From contig JAAFIU010000002.1 of assembly GCA_013298805.1 (NCBI GenBank), forward strand, positions 1 to 64,000: 64,000 bases of DNA, written 5' to 3'. The position numbers and the translations under genes were made by a program. The notes below the pieces were generated by a model that was not told the DNA's origin, did no database searches, and worked only from the letters and a program-made list of their open reading frames with translations. The DNA is from Cytophagales bacterium (lineage in GTDB: Bacteria; Bacteroidota; Bacteroidia; Cytophagales; Spirosomataceae). Positions 28,357 to 37,616 of the stretch are shown piece by piece (the first letter of the stretch is position 1; each line of letters opens with the position of its first letter).

Positions 28357-29706
28357 ATGAAAAAATCTCATTATGCTATTCTAAGTATTTTGTTTATTTG
28401 GAATAATATTTCTGCCCAAGTTTTACCAAGTAATAAACAAGTCCAGTGGCAACAAATGGAAACTAATCTTTTTGCTCATTTTACGGTGAATACCTATACC
28501 GATAAAGAGTGGGGAGACGGAACTGAATCGCCCAATATCTTCAACCCAGTCAATTTTGATGCCCACCAATGGGTAAAAGCTGCCAAAGAAGGAGGTTTTA
28601 AGATGATAATTTTAACCGCAAAACATCACGATGGATTTTGTCTTTGGCAAAGTAAATACACAAATCATTCCGTAAAAAATAGCCCTTGGAAAAACGGTAA
28701 AGGTGATATTGTGAAAGAAGTATCGGATGCTTGTAAAGAGGCAGGATTGAAATTTGGCGTGTATTTATCGCCGTGGGACAGACACGAAACGACTTACGGA
28801 ACAGATAAATACAACGATTATTACAAAAATCAATTACGAGAATTATTATCCAATTATGGAGAAATATCAGAAGTTTGGTTTGATGGAGCAAAAGGCGAAA
28901 ACGCAAAAAATATGCAGTATGATTTTCAAGGATATTGGGATATTGTTCATCAATTACAACCCAATGCAGTTTTATTCTCAGATATTGGTCCAGACGTGCG
29001 TTGGGTTGGGAATGAAAAAGGTTTTGCGGGCGAAACCTGTTGGTCAACCATCACCACCGACGGTATGGGTATTGGTAAAGCCGATGAAAAATATCTAAAT
29101 ACGGGCGACGCTAATGGAAAATCTTGGATTACGCCTGAGTGTGATGTTTCAATCCGTAAAGGGTGGTTTTACCACGAATCAGAGAACAGCACAGTCAGAA
29201 CTCCCCAAAACTTAGTGGATTTATACTACAAATCTGTTGGAAGAAATGGCTTAATGTTGTTAAATATTCCGCCAAATCGTGCAGGACTTTTTGATGAAAC
29301 AGATGTCAATGCCATTAAAGAATTTAGAAGTATTTTGACTGAAACATTTGCCAATAATTTAGCCAAAGGAAAAGCTATCTATTCATTGTCCGACAATAAG
29401 TTAAGTACAGCAATCACCCTAAAAGAAAATCAGATTTGGGAATTAAACTTTAAGCAAACTGTTCAATTTAACAGAATTTCATTGCAAGAAAACATTGCAA
29501 AAGGACAGATGATTGAGTCATTGAGCATACAATATTGGAATGGTGTATCCTGGCAAAATTTAAGTAATGCAACAACTGTTGGTTACAAAAAACTACTAAA
29601 AACCAATCTGATAGAAACGAATAAAGTCCGCATGAAAATCCATAAAGCTAAAGGAACTGTCAGTTTAGCAGAAATTGGTTTTTATAAAGCGTCTGATAGA
29701 GAATAG
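28357..29706 (+). CDS. GH29 alpha-L-fucosidase
   Basis: MIILTAKHHDGFCLWQSKYT, FGVYLSPWDRH, EVWFDGAKG; C-terminal discoidin-like domain. Confidence 0.93.
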   Translation: MKKSHYAILSILFIWNNISAQVLPSNKQVQWQQMETNLFAHFTVNTYTDKEWGDGTESPNIFNPVNFDAHQWVKAAKEGGFKMIILTAKHHDGFCLWQSKYTNHSVKNSPWKNGKGDIVKEVSDACKEAGLKFGVYLSPWDRHETTYGTDKYNDYYKNQLRELLSNYGEISEVWFDGAKGENAKNMQYDFQGYWDIVHQLQPNAVLFSDIGPDVRWVGNEKGFAGETCWSTITTDGMGIGKADEKYLNTGDANGKSWITPECDVSIRKGWFYHESENSTVRTPQNLVDLYYKSVGRNGLMLLNIPPNRAGLFDETDVNAIKEFRSILTETFANNLAKGKAIYSLSDNKLSTAITLKENQIWELNFKQTVQFNRISLQENIAKGQMIESLSIQYWNGVSWQNLSNATTVGYKKLLKTNLIETNKVRMKIHKAKGTVSLAEIGFYKASDRE

Positions 29707-29716
29707 TTTTTGGGAA

Positions 29717-29751
29717 AAGGTCAGAATGTTGATTAGCCAGATTCTGACCTT
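29717..29751 (+). terminator. Candidate terminator of GH29 gene
   Basis: aaggtcagaat / attctgacctt 11-bp stem, 13-nt loop; weak T tract. Confidence 0.5.
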
Positions 29752-29805
29752 ATCGCTTATCGATAAAACAATTTGGTGCAAATTAACAATAGTGTCCTTG
29801 AAAAT

Positions 29806-31773
29806 CTATTTTTCTATTTGTAAAAACGCATCTTCTACCGTTTTCACAGGCAATTGGCACGTTTTATTATAACACACAAAAATCATCGTTTCATCAGCTT
29901 TTGCTATACGATTTTCCAATAAAGGCAATTCACTTTGAGTTGTGGTACCAGATATAATTTTATTGGGATAAAATCTTAAATCTATTTCTTTTCTAAACTG
30001 CTCCGCATCTTTCCCAACAATGGCAAATTCTACCGTTGGCGAAACCATTTGTGTTGCCAAACACGCCCAATTAGTCAAATAATCAACATTTTTGAGCAAT
30101 AAGTCTTTCATTTTGCAGAGCATCAATTTAGATAAATCTTTAAAATCTTCTCTATCCAACAACAAACCTAAAGTATAAAGATTCCGAGCCATCATAGAAT
30201 TTGAACAAGGAATTACATTATCAAACACTTCTTTTTTTCGGGCAATTAATGCCTCAGCATCTTTGTCGGTAAAGTAAAATAATTGGTCTTCTTCATCCCA
30301 AAAATTCTGACAAACATAAAACGTTAATTTCTCGGCTAAATGTAACCAAATTTCTTCAAAAGTAGCCTGATACAAACCGGTGTAAGCATCAATTACGGCT
30401 GCATAATCTTCTAAGAAACCTTTAATTTTGGTTTCGCCATTTTTATAACTGTGCGTCAAAATGCTGTCTTTCAAGAATTTATCTTTAATGAAATTGGCAT
30501 TCTGCAAAGCCAATTTCAAAAATTCTGCTTCGCCAAAAGCACGGTAAGCATCAACTAAACCTTTGAGCATCAAACCATTCCAAGAACAAAGAATTTTATC
30601 ATCTAATCCTGGGCGAATTCGTTTATTTCTTTCTTGATTTAATTTCTCAATCTGTTCTTTATATTTTGAGTTTAAAATCGTGTCATTTTTCCAAAGAATA
30701 TTTACACCGTGTTCCCAATTTCCATATTCTGTTACTTGATAATCTTTGCAAAAAGCCTCAGAATCGAAGCCTAAAATTTCGTCAATTTCAGCTTTATACC
30801 AAACGTAATATTTCCCCTCCACTCCTTCTGAATCGGCATCTAAAGCAGAATAAAAACCACCTTCGGAACTGGTCATTTCTCTTTTTAGCCAGCCAATTGT
30901 CTCATAAACGGTTTCTTTATAAAGTTCTTCGCCCGTCAACGTATAGGCGTCTGCGAAAAGGCTAACCAATTGTCCATTATCATAAAGCATTTTCTCAAAG
31001 TGCGGACAAAACCACTCACTATCAACTGAATAACGAGCAAAACCACCGCCCAATTGGTCATAGATTCCACCAATAGCAATTTTATTGAGGGTAAATTTTA
31101 AATGATTGAGTGCTTTTGGGGAAGTTTTAGCATACCGCAATAAAAACATCCAAATAGAAGGCATTGGAAATTTTGGACTTCTTAGAAAACCGCCCCATTC
31201 TTCATCAAAAGTATTGGATAGCTTTTTATACATCATATCCAAATCAGACTGTACAAAGTCTTGATTTTCAAAGATTAAGCCATATCTGTCAGTTTCTCTA
31301 AAAAGCATATTTGCCGTAAAACCTTCAGCAGACTTTTGGAGTTCTTCTTGACTGTTTCTAAAACCATTATTAACAGCCCCCAATAGTTTTATCCAGTTTT
31401 GTTTAGGGAAATACGTACCTCCGTAAAAAGGTTTTCCATCGGGCATCAAAAAAACATTCAAAGGCCAACCACCTTGCACACCCATTGCTTGGACGGCATC
31501 CATGTAAATTGCATCAATATCGGGACGTTCTTCACGGTCAATTTTAATGTTCACGAAATGGCGATTCATCACCTCCGCAACGTCGTCTTTTTCAAAACTT
31601 TCGTGTTCCATTACATGGCACCAATGACAAGCCGAATAGCCAATACTGACCAAAATAGGTTTATTTTCGGCCTTAGCTTTTGCCAATGCCTCCGCTCCCC
31701 AAGGAAACCAATCCACAGGATTTTGAGCGTGTTGTAATAAATATGGGGAAGTTTCTTTTGCTAAACGATTCAT
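29806..31773 (-). CDS. Thioredoxin domain-containing protein, YyaL/DUF255 family
   Basis: [41 protein letters not shown] and [32 protein letters not shown]. Confidence 0.95.
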   Translation of the reverse strand: MNRLAKETSPYLLQHAQNPVDWFPWGAEALAKAKAENKPILVSIGYSACHWCHVMEHESFEKDDVAEVMNRHFVNIKIDREERPDIDAIYMDAVQAMGVQGGWPLNVFLMPDGKPFYGGTYFPKQNWIKLLGAVNNGFRNSQEELQKSAEGFTANMLFRETDRYGLIFENQDFVQSDLDMMYKKLSNTFDEEWGGFLRSPKFPMPSIWMFLLRYAKTSPKALNHLKFTLNKIAIGGIYDQLGGGFARYSVDSEWFCPHFEKMLYDNGQLVSLFADAYTLTGEELYKETVYETIGWLKREMTSSEGGFYSALDADSEGVEGKYYVWYKAEIDEILGFDSEAFCKDYQVTEYGNWEHGVNILWKNDTILNSKYKEQIEKLNQERNKRIRPGLDDKILCSWNGLMLKGLVDAYRAFGEAEFLKLALQNANFIKDKFLKDSILTHSYKNGETKIKGFLEDYAAVIDAYTGLYQATFEEIWLHLAEKLTFYVCQNFWDEEDQLFYFTDKDAEALIARKKEVFDNVIPCSNSMMARNLYTLGLLLDREDFKDLSKLMLCKMKDLLLKNVDYLTNWACLATQMVSPTVEFAIVGKDAEQFRKEIDLRFYPNKIISGTTTQSELPLLENRIAKADETMIFVCYNKTCQLPVKTVEDAFLQIEK

Positions 31774-31842
31774 GAATTTGGGAGTTCGGATTTAGGGGTT
31801 GGTGGTGCGATTAAAATTATTAAGCCTTAACCCCAAAATTGG
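31774..31842. repeat. Period-7 degenerate array, inverted pair (locus D)
   Basis: Left GAATTTG GGAGTTC GGATTTA GGGGTTG GTGGTGC abutting the YyaL start codon; right AAGCCTT AACCCCA AAATTGG (31822-31842). Confidence 0.6.
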
Positions 31843-31935
31843 AAGCAAATATACTTACAAATTAGTAGGTTGTGAATCTTTTAAGAAAGACTAATGTTAA
31901 AAATAATAACCATTAACTTTATACATTAACCCATC

Positions 31936-32325
31936 ATGTTTACCGTAGAACAAATAGAACTTGCTCATTCAAAAGTGAAATCAGGAGCAGATTTCCCTAA
32001 GTACATACAAGAAATCACCCTTTTAGGAGTCAGAAGTTTTGAAACTTGGGTTTCCGATAGTCATACAGAATATTTTGGAAATGATAATTTCAAAACTTTG
32101 TCAAATGCTCAATATGAAAGTCTCTTTATCGCTGAAAAAAGTAATAGTGAACTATTCATTTCAAAACTAAAAAGCCACCAAAAAGGCGAAACAGATTATT
32201 TTACATTTTGTAAAGATTGTGCTGAAACTGGTATTGAAAAATGGATTGTTAATTTAGATAAAATGACTTGTACCTATTTTGACAATGCCAATCAAGAAAT
32301 TTTGGTCGAGCAAATTCCTCAATAA
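31936..32325 (+). CDS. DUF1398 family protein
   Basis: MFTVEQIELAHSKVKSGADFPKYIQEITLLGVRSFETWVSDSHTEYFG resembles YbcV/DUF1398. Confidence 0.75.
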   Translation: MFTVEQIELAHSKVKSGADFPKYIQEITLLGVRSFETWVSDSHTEYFGNDNFKTLSNAQYESLFIAEKSNSELFISKLKSHQKGETDYFTFCKDCAETGIEKWIVNLDKMTCTYFDNANQEILVEQIPQ

Positions 32326-32331
32326 CAATAG

Positions 32332-32383
32332 GACAGGTTTCTAAACTGTCTAATAAACGATAATAACAGGGTTAAAACCTGTC
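32332..32383. repeat. Inverted repeat GACAGGTTT...AAACCTGTC
   Basis: 9-bp exact arms with internal partial copies (aaactgtc, acagggtt) just upstream of pirin ATG at 32392. Confidence 0.5.
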
Positions 32384-32391
32384 ATACCTTC

Positions 32392-33270
32392 ATGACAACT
32401 AAAAAAGTAGAATCAGTATTGACTCCAAGAACACCACACTTTGTTGGTGACGGTTTTAGAGTACATAATTTTATTCCAAGCGTAAGAGGTTTGGATATGC
32501 AACGCATGAGTCCGTTTATTATGTTGGATTATAATTCTAAGTTTTATTTTCAACCAAGTAAAGAACCAAAAGGCGTAGGCGTTCATCCACATCGTGGATT
32601 TGAAACCGTAACCATTGCTTACAAAGGGAAAGTAGCGCACCACGACAGTAGCGGTGGGGGCGGTATCATCAGCGAAGGTGACATTCAATGGATGACTGCT
32701 GCTTCGGGCGTGTTGCACAAAGAATATCACGAAGAAAATTTCAGTAAAACGGGTGGAGAATTTCAAATGGTTCAGCTTTGGGTAAATTTACCAGCTAAAG
32801 ACAAAATGTCAAAACCGAAATATCAAGCCATCAAAAACAGTGAAATTCAGCGTTATCAATTGGAAAATAATGGTGGAGAAATTGAAGTGATTGCAGGGCA
32901 ATATAAGAACGTTGGAGGAACAGCTTCAACTTTTACGCCCGTCAATATGCTCAATGCTAAAATGAAGAGTGGAGCAAAAGCAGATTTTTCATTTCCTGCA
33001 CACTTTAATACGTGTTTATTGGTAATCGAAGGAAGCGTTTTGGTAAATGGCGTTGAAAATGTTCCAACTGATAATTTTGTTTTATTTAGTAACGAAGGCG
33101 AAGATTTTGTGGTGGAAGCAAAAGAAGATGCAGTTGTGTTAATTCTGAGTGGTGAACCAATTGATGAGCCAATTGCTGCACATGGGCCGTTTGTGATGAA
33201 TACCAGAGCCGAATTAATAGAAGCATTTGACGATTTTAATGCAGGCAAATTTGGGTATTTGGCAGATTAA
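32392..33270 (+). CDS. Pirin family protein
   Basis: GVHPHRGFETVTIAYKGKVAHHDSSG...ITAASGVLHKEYH cupin/pirin motifs. Confidence 0.93.
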   Translation: MTTKKVESVLTPRTPHFVGDGFRVHNFIPSVRGLDMQRMSPFIMLDYNSKFYFQPSKEPKGVGVHPHRGFETVTIAYKGKVAHHDSSGGGGIISEGDIQWMTAASGVLHKEYHEENFSKTGGEFQMVQLWVNLPAKDKMSKPKYQAIKNSEIQRYQLENNGGEIEVIAGQYKNVGGTASTFTPVNMLNAKMKSGAKADFSFPAHFNTCLLVIEGSVLVNGVENVPTDNFVLFSNEGEDFVVEAKEDAVVLILSGEPIDEPIAAHGPFVMNTRAELIEAFDDFNAGKFGYLAD

Positions 33271-33282
33271 CGATGATTTGGG

Positions 33283-33374
33283 TTGTCTGAACTATGATTT
33301 GTAAGTTTAATTAAATTTTGGGATTAAGTAAAATTTTAAAATTCCCAAAATCCTAAAAATCATAGTTCAGACAA
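33283..33374. repeat. Long inverted repeat with period-9 content (locus I)
   Basis: 18-bp exact arms ttgtctgaactatgattt / aaatcatagttcagacaa; inner 9-bp arms attttggga / tcccaaaat; CTATGATTT TTAGGATTT TGGGAATTT TAAAATTTT on minus strand. Confidence 0.75.
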
Positions 33375-33385
33375 AATAACCATTC

Positions 33386-34030
33386 TTATAAAACTCCCTT
33401 CGCAAAGTTCAATACACTTCCTAAAGAACTCTTAACGGCTGGTTCAGCGGCTGCTCCACCTGATGACAATGTACCAACACTTGATAACGCTGAACTAATT
33501 AAAGAGCCACCCGTACTGGCAGAAACACCACCCAAAGCTGACAAACCACCTTTCAAAAGCCCCAAATTACTCGTAAGTGTAGATGCTTTGCCTAATAAAC
33601 TTGCACCACCCAACAATGAACTTATCTGATTTGCACCAAGTGCCATTTTAGCTAAACCTGCTGCTTTTTGAATAACGCCACCGCCCAACATTCCACTTTC
33701 TGCTAAAGGAATTAATTTCTGTAAATTCCCCACTTGAGCCATTAATTTATCTTTAAAATCACTTTTACTGGTCGAAGCTGTTTTTTCAATTGCTGCTGTG
33801 CTTGATTTTAGAGCTTGCACAGTTGCCACTTTGTCGCCCGAAGCATTAGCACTAACAGCTTTGTCCAACAAAATAACAGTTGAATCAGTGGCAACCGAAT
33901 CAGTAGCTACTTTGGTCGTTGAAGCCATATCTGTTGAAGGCATTTTGGGCATTGCTTTGGGTAATTGAGCAAAACCCACTGTTGAAATTAGCATCAACGA
34001 TGCCACAAAAACCATTTTAGTTTTTTTCAT
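33386..34030 (-). CDS. Secreted Ala/Ser/Gly-rich hypothetical protein
   Basis: Signal peptide MKKTKMVFVASLMLISTVGFAQ; low-complexity body. Confidence 0.55.
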   Translation of the reverse strand: MKKTKMVFVASLMLISTVGFAQLPKAMPKMPSTDMASTTKVATDSVATDSTVILLDKAVSANASGDKVATVQALKSSTAAIEKTASTSKSDFKDKLMAQVGNLQKLIPLAESGMLGGGVIQKAAGLAKMALGANQISSLLGGASLLGKASTLTSNLGLLKGGLSALGGVSASTGGSLISSALSSVGTLSSGGAAAEPAVKSSLGSVLNFAKGVL

Positions 34031-34095
34031 TTTAAATAATTTTTAAAGATTTGATAATCAAATAGCAATACAATTTAAACCACTTCCTATTGCTA

Positions 34096-36501
34096 CTACT
34101 CACCTGCGAAAACGGAATAATCACCACATTCCTCCAACACTTGCTTTTGGTATGCAGTGTTTTGGTATTTTGTTTTGAGTAATTGAAAATAAGTCGAAAA
34201 CTTAGAAATTCGCTCCTTATCCATTCGCTCATTAAATTTGTTCATGTCTTCTTCAGTACTGGTATCTTGACTTGCCATAAAAACATCAAAAGCGACTCTC
34301 TCGCATTGTGCTGCCCCAAAACAAGCCTTAGCTGCAATTTCAGGATTAGTAGATTTCATGGCTTCAATAAAGTATATTTTTGACTTCGTAGCTTGATAAT
34401 AGTCACTTTCATAATTCTTTCTATCATAGGAATTTACTTCCGAACCACTCCAACCATGTCGTCTCAATATCCAAGAATTTCCTTGTGTTGTGGTGTTAAA
34501 TGCTCCACAACCCAATAAATAAGCACTTTCTGCGTCATTGGGATTTGCCTTTAAATTGGCTTCTAATTCAGCCATTTTTTTTGCAAAAGTATAAGGAGAA
34601 TAGATTGTATTAGTTTTTTTATCACCAAATTTTGGAGAAATATAAAAAGGGTCTTCGTTTAACATCGTTGTCCAAACTTCCTCTTTCCAAACCATAGGAT
34701 TTACTTTTCCAAAAGCCTCCGCAGCTTTTGCGTAATTATGTTCGTCCATCGCACGTCTGCCCATAAGCGTATAAAGTTGGTCATTATTAAACCCAACTAA
34801 TTTTTGTAAACGCTTGTCAAAATCAGATTTATTGGGTGCTGCATAATATTGAACCAATTTTTCAACCGTTGCTAAAGAAGTCGTATCTTCAATTGGAAAC
34901 ATATCTCTTTGCGACATATAGCCACCGTATTCTTCGCCACTACTTACTTGATACGTCGTGAGCATGGTTAACAAATATGCTTTTGCGGTAGCATTTGGTA
35001 CAGAAACAGGTACACTTTCAGCAGATTTTTTTCCAGAGCAACTCGAAAGAAAGCCCCCTTTTGTCTCATTGCTCGCAACAGGTTGAACGCCACGGTATTT
35101 TGAAGCCAACATATTACAAGATTCTAAAACGGCATTACTCATTCTAAAACCTTTGGGCTTACCAATCTGCTCCAAAAGAGACAAGTAAGCCATTTCAACT
35201 TCGGGCGTAATTTCTTTGGCTTTCTTACTTGTTAATAATAATTCTTGGATAAGAATCTGATTTTTCAAGCCTTTATTTTGAGAGTTAACCGACTTTGCCT
35301 GTGTCAAAAACTCCTTCGATTTCGCTAAATCGCCTTCAATATATTCCATGTAAGCCGAAGCCACTTGCCAAAATCCAGTTTTAGGAAGCTTTTGATTTTC
35401 AGCACATTTCACCGAAAAACCTTTCAATTTCGACCAATAATCAGAGGCAATTTGTTGTTTATTTTTATTCTCGGTTGAATCTTCCACATATTCCCAATCC
35501 ATTTGACGATAATAATAGGCTTCATTTTTATTGATTTCACGAGCCATAATTAACTCAATCATCGGATTTTGTGGCTCAATTTCAACCATTTGCTCCAACA
35601 TTGGTAAGGCATCCATTGCGGGTTTAATGCCTGCAAAAGCATAAACAGCGGCTTTTTCATGGGCATTTTTACAGAATTTCAATACAGAATCATCAATTTC
35701 CAAACTATCAATTCTTGCCCGTACCACCACATCCGCTTGATTGCGGTGCGACTCACTACGGTCGAAAACTTGGGCGAAATCATAATACGCCTCCACTTTG
35801 TTTCCCAAACTGGTTTCTGCTTCAGCTTTTCGCATTAAAGCCCAGTCTGAAATAAAACTTTTTTGTTTAATTGGTTCAATCAAATTTGTATAACGGCTTA
35901 TCGCTTCTTCGTAATTCTTTTTCACCGCCGAGAACTTAACTAATTGAAATGCAAGACGTTCCTCAATAAAAACATCCTTGTTTTGCTTGGCTTTATTGAT
36001 TAATTCCGATGTTTTTTGTTCTAAAACGTCAGCTTTTGAAACGTATTTATTTTCTTCACCTTCGTAAGAATTGATTGATTTCTCAAAATCTGTGTCAATT
36101 TCTTTTGCTAATACAATGTAGTTTTTAGCTAATTCATTTTTATTTTGAGTCAAATATTTTTGCAAAGTTGAACTGCCAAACTTTCCATAAATTCCTTTCG
36201 CTATTTCATTTCCAGCCACTTTATTGTTACAGTATTTTTGCCAAGCAGCCATGTTCTCATTTTTGCAGAGGTCAAGAGTATCGATGTCTTCATTGCCATC
36301 AAACTCATTTTCACCATAAAAAAAGTTGCTGGTATAATTGTACTTTTGATTTTGAGCTGGTGAATTTGTACTTTCTGGCATGAAAAAACTCATAAATTCG
36401 TCCACATCTACCATACCTGGACCACAAGCAAGTAGCGTGAAAATAGCCAAAATTTTAACGGAGCGTTTTGTCAACGTGAAGGAGTTCATTAATTTGTTCA
36501 T
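34096..36501 (-). CDS. Large lipoprotein, hypothetical (TPR-like segments)
   Basis: MNKLMNSFTLTKRSVKILAIFTLLACGPG lipobox; helical repeats; start trimmed from 36546 (36489 also possible). Confidence 0.65.
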   Translation of the reverse strand: MNKLMNSFTLTKRSVKILAIFTLLACGPGMVDVDEFMSFFMPESTNSPAQNQKYNYTSNFFYGENEFDGNEDIDTLDLCKNENMAAWQKYCNNKVAGNEIAKGIYGKFGSSTLQKYLTQNKNELAKNYIVLAKEIDTDFEKSINSYEGEENKYVSKADVLEQKTSELINKAKQNKDVFIEERLAFQLVKFSAVKKNYEEAISRYTNLIEPIKQKSFISDWALMRKAEAETSLGNKVEAYYDFAQVFDRSESHRNQADVVVRARIDSLEIDDSVLKFCKNAHEKAAVYAFAGIKPAMDALPMLEQMVEIEPQNPMIELIMAREINKNEAYYYRQMDWEYVEDSTENKNKQQIASDYWSKLKGFSVKCAENQKLPKTGFWQVASAYMEYIEGDLAKSKEFLTQAKSVNSQNKGLKNQILIQELLLTSKKAKEITPEVEMAYLSLLEQIGKPKGFRMSNAVLESCNMLASKYRGVQPVASNETKGGFLSSCSGKKSAESVPVSVPNATAKAYLLTMLTTYQVSSGEEYGGYMSQRDMFPIEDTTSLATVEKLVQYYAAPNKSDFDKRLQKLVGFNNDQLYTLMGRRAMDEHNYAKAAEAFGKVNPMVWKEEVWTTMLNEDPFYISPKFGDKKTNTIYSPYTFAKKMAELEANLKANPNDAESAYLLGCGAFNTTTQGNSWILRRHGWSGSEVNSYDRKNYESDYYQATKSKIYFIEAMKSTNPEIAAKACFGAAQCERVAFDVFMASQDTSTEEDMNKFNERMDKERISKFSTYFQLLKTKYQNTAYQKQVLEECGDYSVFAGE

Positions 36502-37471
36502 GGGAATAATAAGAAATACTTTGGGAGTCAAGATGATACAAAGCAAATGTAAGTTTTTGGTTTGATATTTTTTCCAAAATGTTGCGAGAACCCTTCAAAA
36601 TATCTTCAAAAGGGGCATCTTCACAACGAAAAACATCACCTTTTCTGATTGAAATTCCTTGAAATTGAGTATCATTTTTTACCGTAAATTGCTGTTTATC
36701 TGCTACTTGGATAAAATTACCACTTTCGCTCAAAGTTTTGAAACTCAAATTATTGACGAAATACAAAAAACGATTATTTCGGAAAACGACTGTCCATTGA
36801 AAAATGGGCATCACCACATCAAGCGGTAAAGGATATTGAGCCAATCGTTCGGTATATTGTGTTAAAAGTTTGGGGGAATAAATAGAATTTAATGTGATAG
36901 GGCTTCGCCAATCGCTCATGTTATAGCACATCAACATGCCACGTTCAACGGGCGGAATTCCCGTTTTTTCATAAAATTTCACTTGATGCAATCGAATTGT
37001 TGCGGATAAATGCAATCCCGATTTTTGGAGCGTTTTCAGCAATGAAAAATACTTTTGTTTCGTTGAAAGCGTCCAATCACAATCAATTTGAATTGCTTGA
37101 TAAACTTTTGGTGCTAATTGTGAAATGCTCTTTAATATGAAATTTGCTAAAGAATCAACCTCATTTTTGGGGATATTTTTAAGTGTTTGATTGGTAATAA
37201 AAACGACTGGTATTATTTGACAGGAATCGGGTAGTTTTTCAGAAAAACGAATCGGGGCATCTTTTTGAAAAGTACGTTTTCCTTCGTTCCAAGAAATGTC
37301 AAAAAACTTAATATATAGTTTATTTACGCCATTTTCTTTTAGCGTAAACTTTTCATTTTCAAGCAATTGAAAGTTCGATTTCCAGAAATAAAAAGCAGTA
37401 TCAATTTCTTTAGGTTGCGATTTTTGGCAACCAATGAGAATTGAAATGAAGAGTAATAAATTTAATTTCAT
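36455..37471 (-). CDS. Lipoprotein, probable TIM-barrel (DUF3142/GH18-like)
   Basis: MKLNLLLFISILIGCQKS lipobox; AIQIDCDWTLSTKQKYFSLLKTLQK and MCYNMSDWR barrel-like motifs. Confidence 0.55.
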   Translation of the reverse strand: MKLNLLLFISILIGCQKSQPKEIDTAFYFWKSNFQLLENEKFTLKENGVNKLYIKFFDISWNEGKRTFQKDAPIRFSEKLPDSCQIIPVVFITNQTLKNIPKNEVDSLANFILKSISQLAPKVYQAIQIDCDWTLSTKQKYFSLLKTLQKSGLHLSATIRLHQVKFYEKTGIPPVERGMLMCYNMSDWRSPITLNSIYSPKLLTQYTERLAQYPLPLDVVMPIFQWTVVFRNNRFLYFVNNLSFKTLSESGNFIQVADKQQFTVKNDTQFQGISIRKGDVFRCEDAPFEDILKGSRNILEKISNQKLTFALYHLDSQSISYYSHEQINELLHVDKTLR

Positions 37472-37476
37472 GAAGA

Positions 37477-37484
37477 CAAAAGTA
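37477..37484 (-). promoter_or_regulatory. Candidate -7 box
   Basis: TACTTTTG on minus strand ending 5 nt before the ATG (would give a near-leaderless mRNA). Confidence 0.3.
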
Positions 37485-37586
37485 AATAATCAGAGACAAA
37501 ATAGGATTGAAATCACATTTTTTTCGTGAGAATCGACATAAAAGATAAATTGTACCCATTCATTTATCTTTCCTAATCTTTAAGCG

Positions 37587-37594
37587 TACCTTTG
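37587..37594 (+). promoter_or_regulatory. Candidate -7 box for DEAD-box helicase
   Basis: TACCTTTG, matching TAnnTTTG, 22 nt upstream of ATG. Confidence 0.5.
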
Positions 37595-37616
37595 TGCCAA
37601 AATTATTACAAACGTT

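Noticed and set aside
28598-29098. 149-aa minus-strand and 114-aa plus-strand ORFs inside the GH29 gene
   Set aside because: Shadow frames of a confident GH29 CDS.
31774-31808. Telomere-like or G-quadruplex reading of TTAGGGG units
   Set aside because: G runs are too short and irregular, and the locus fits the general heptamer-array pattern better.
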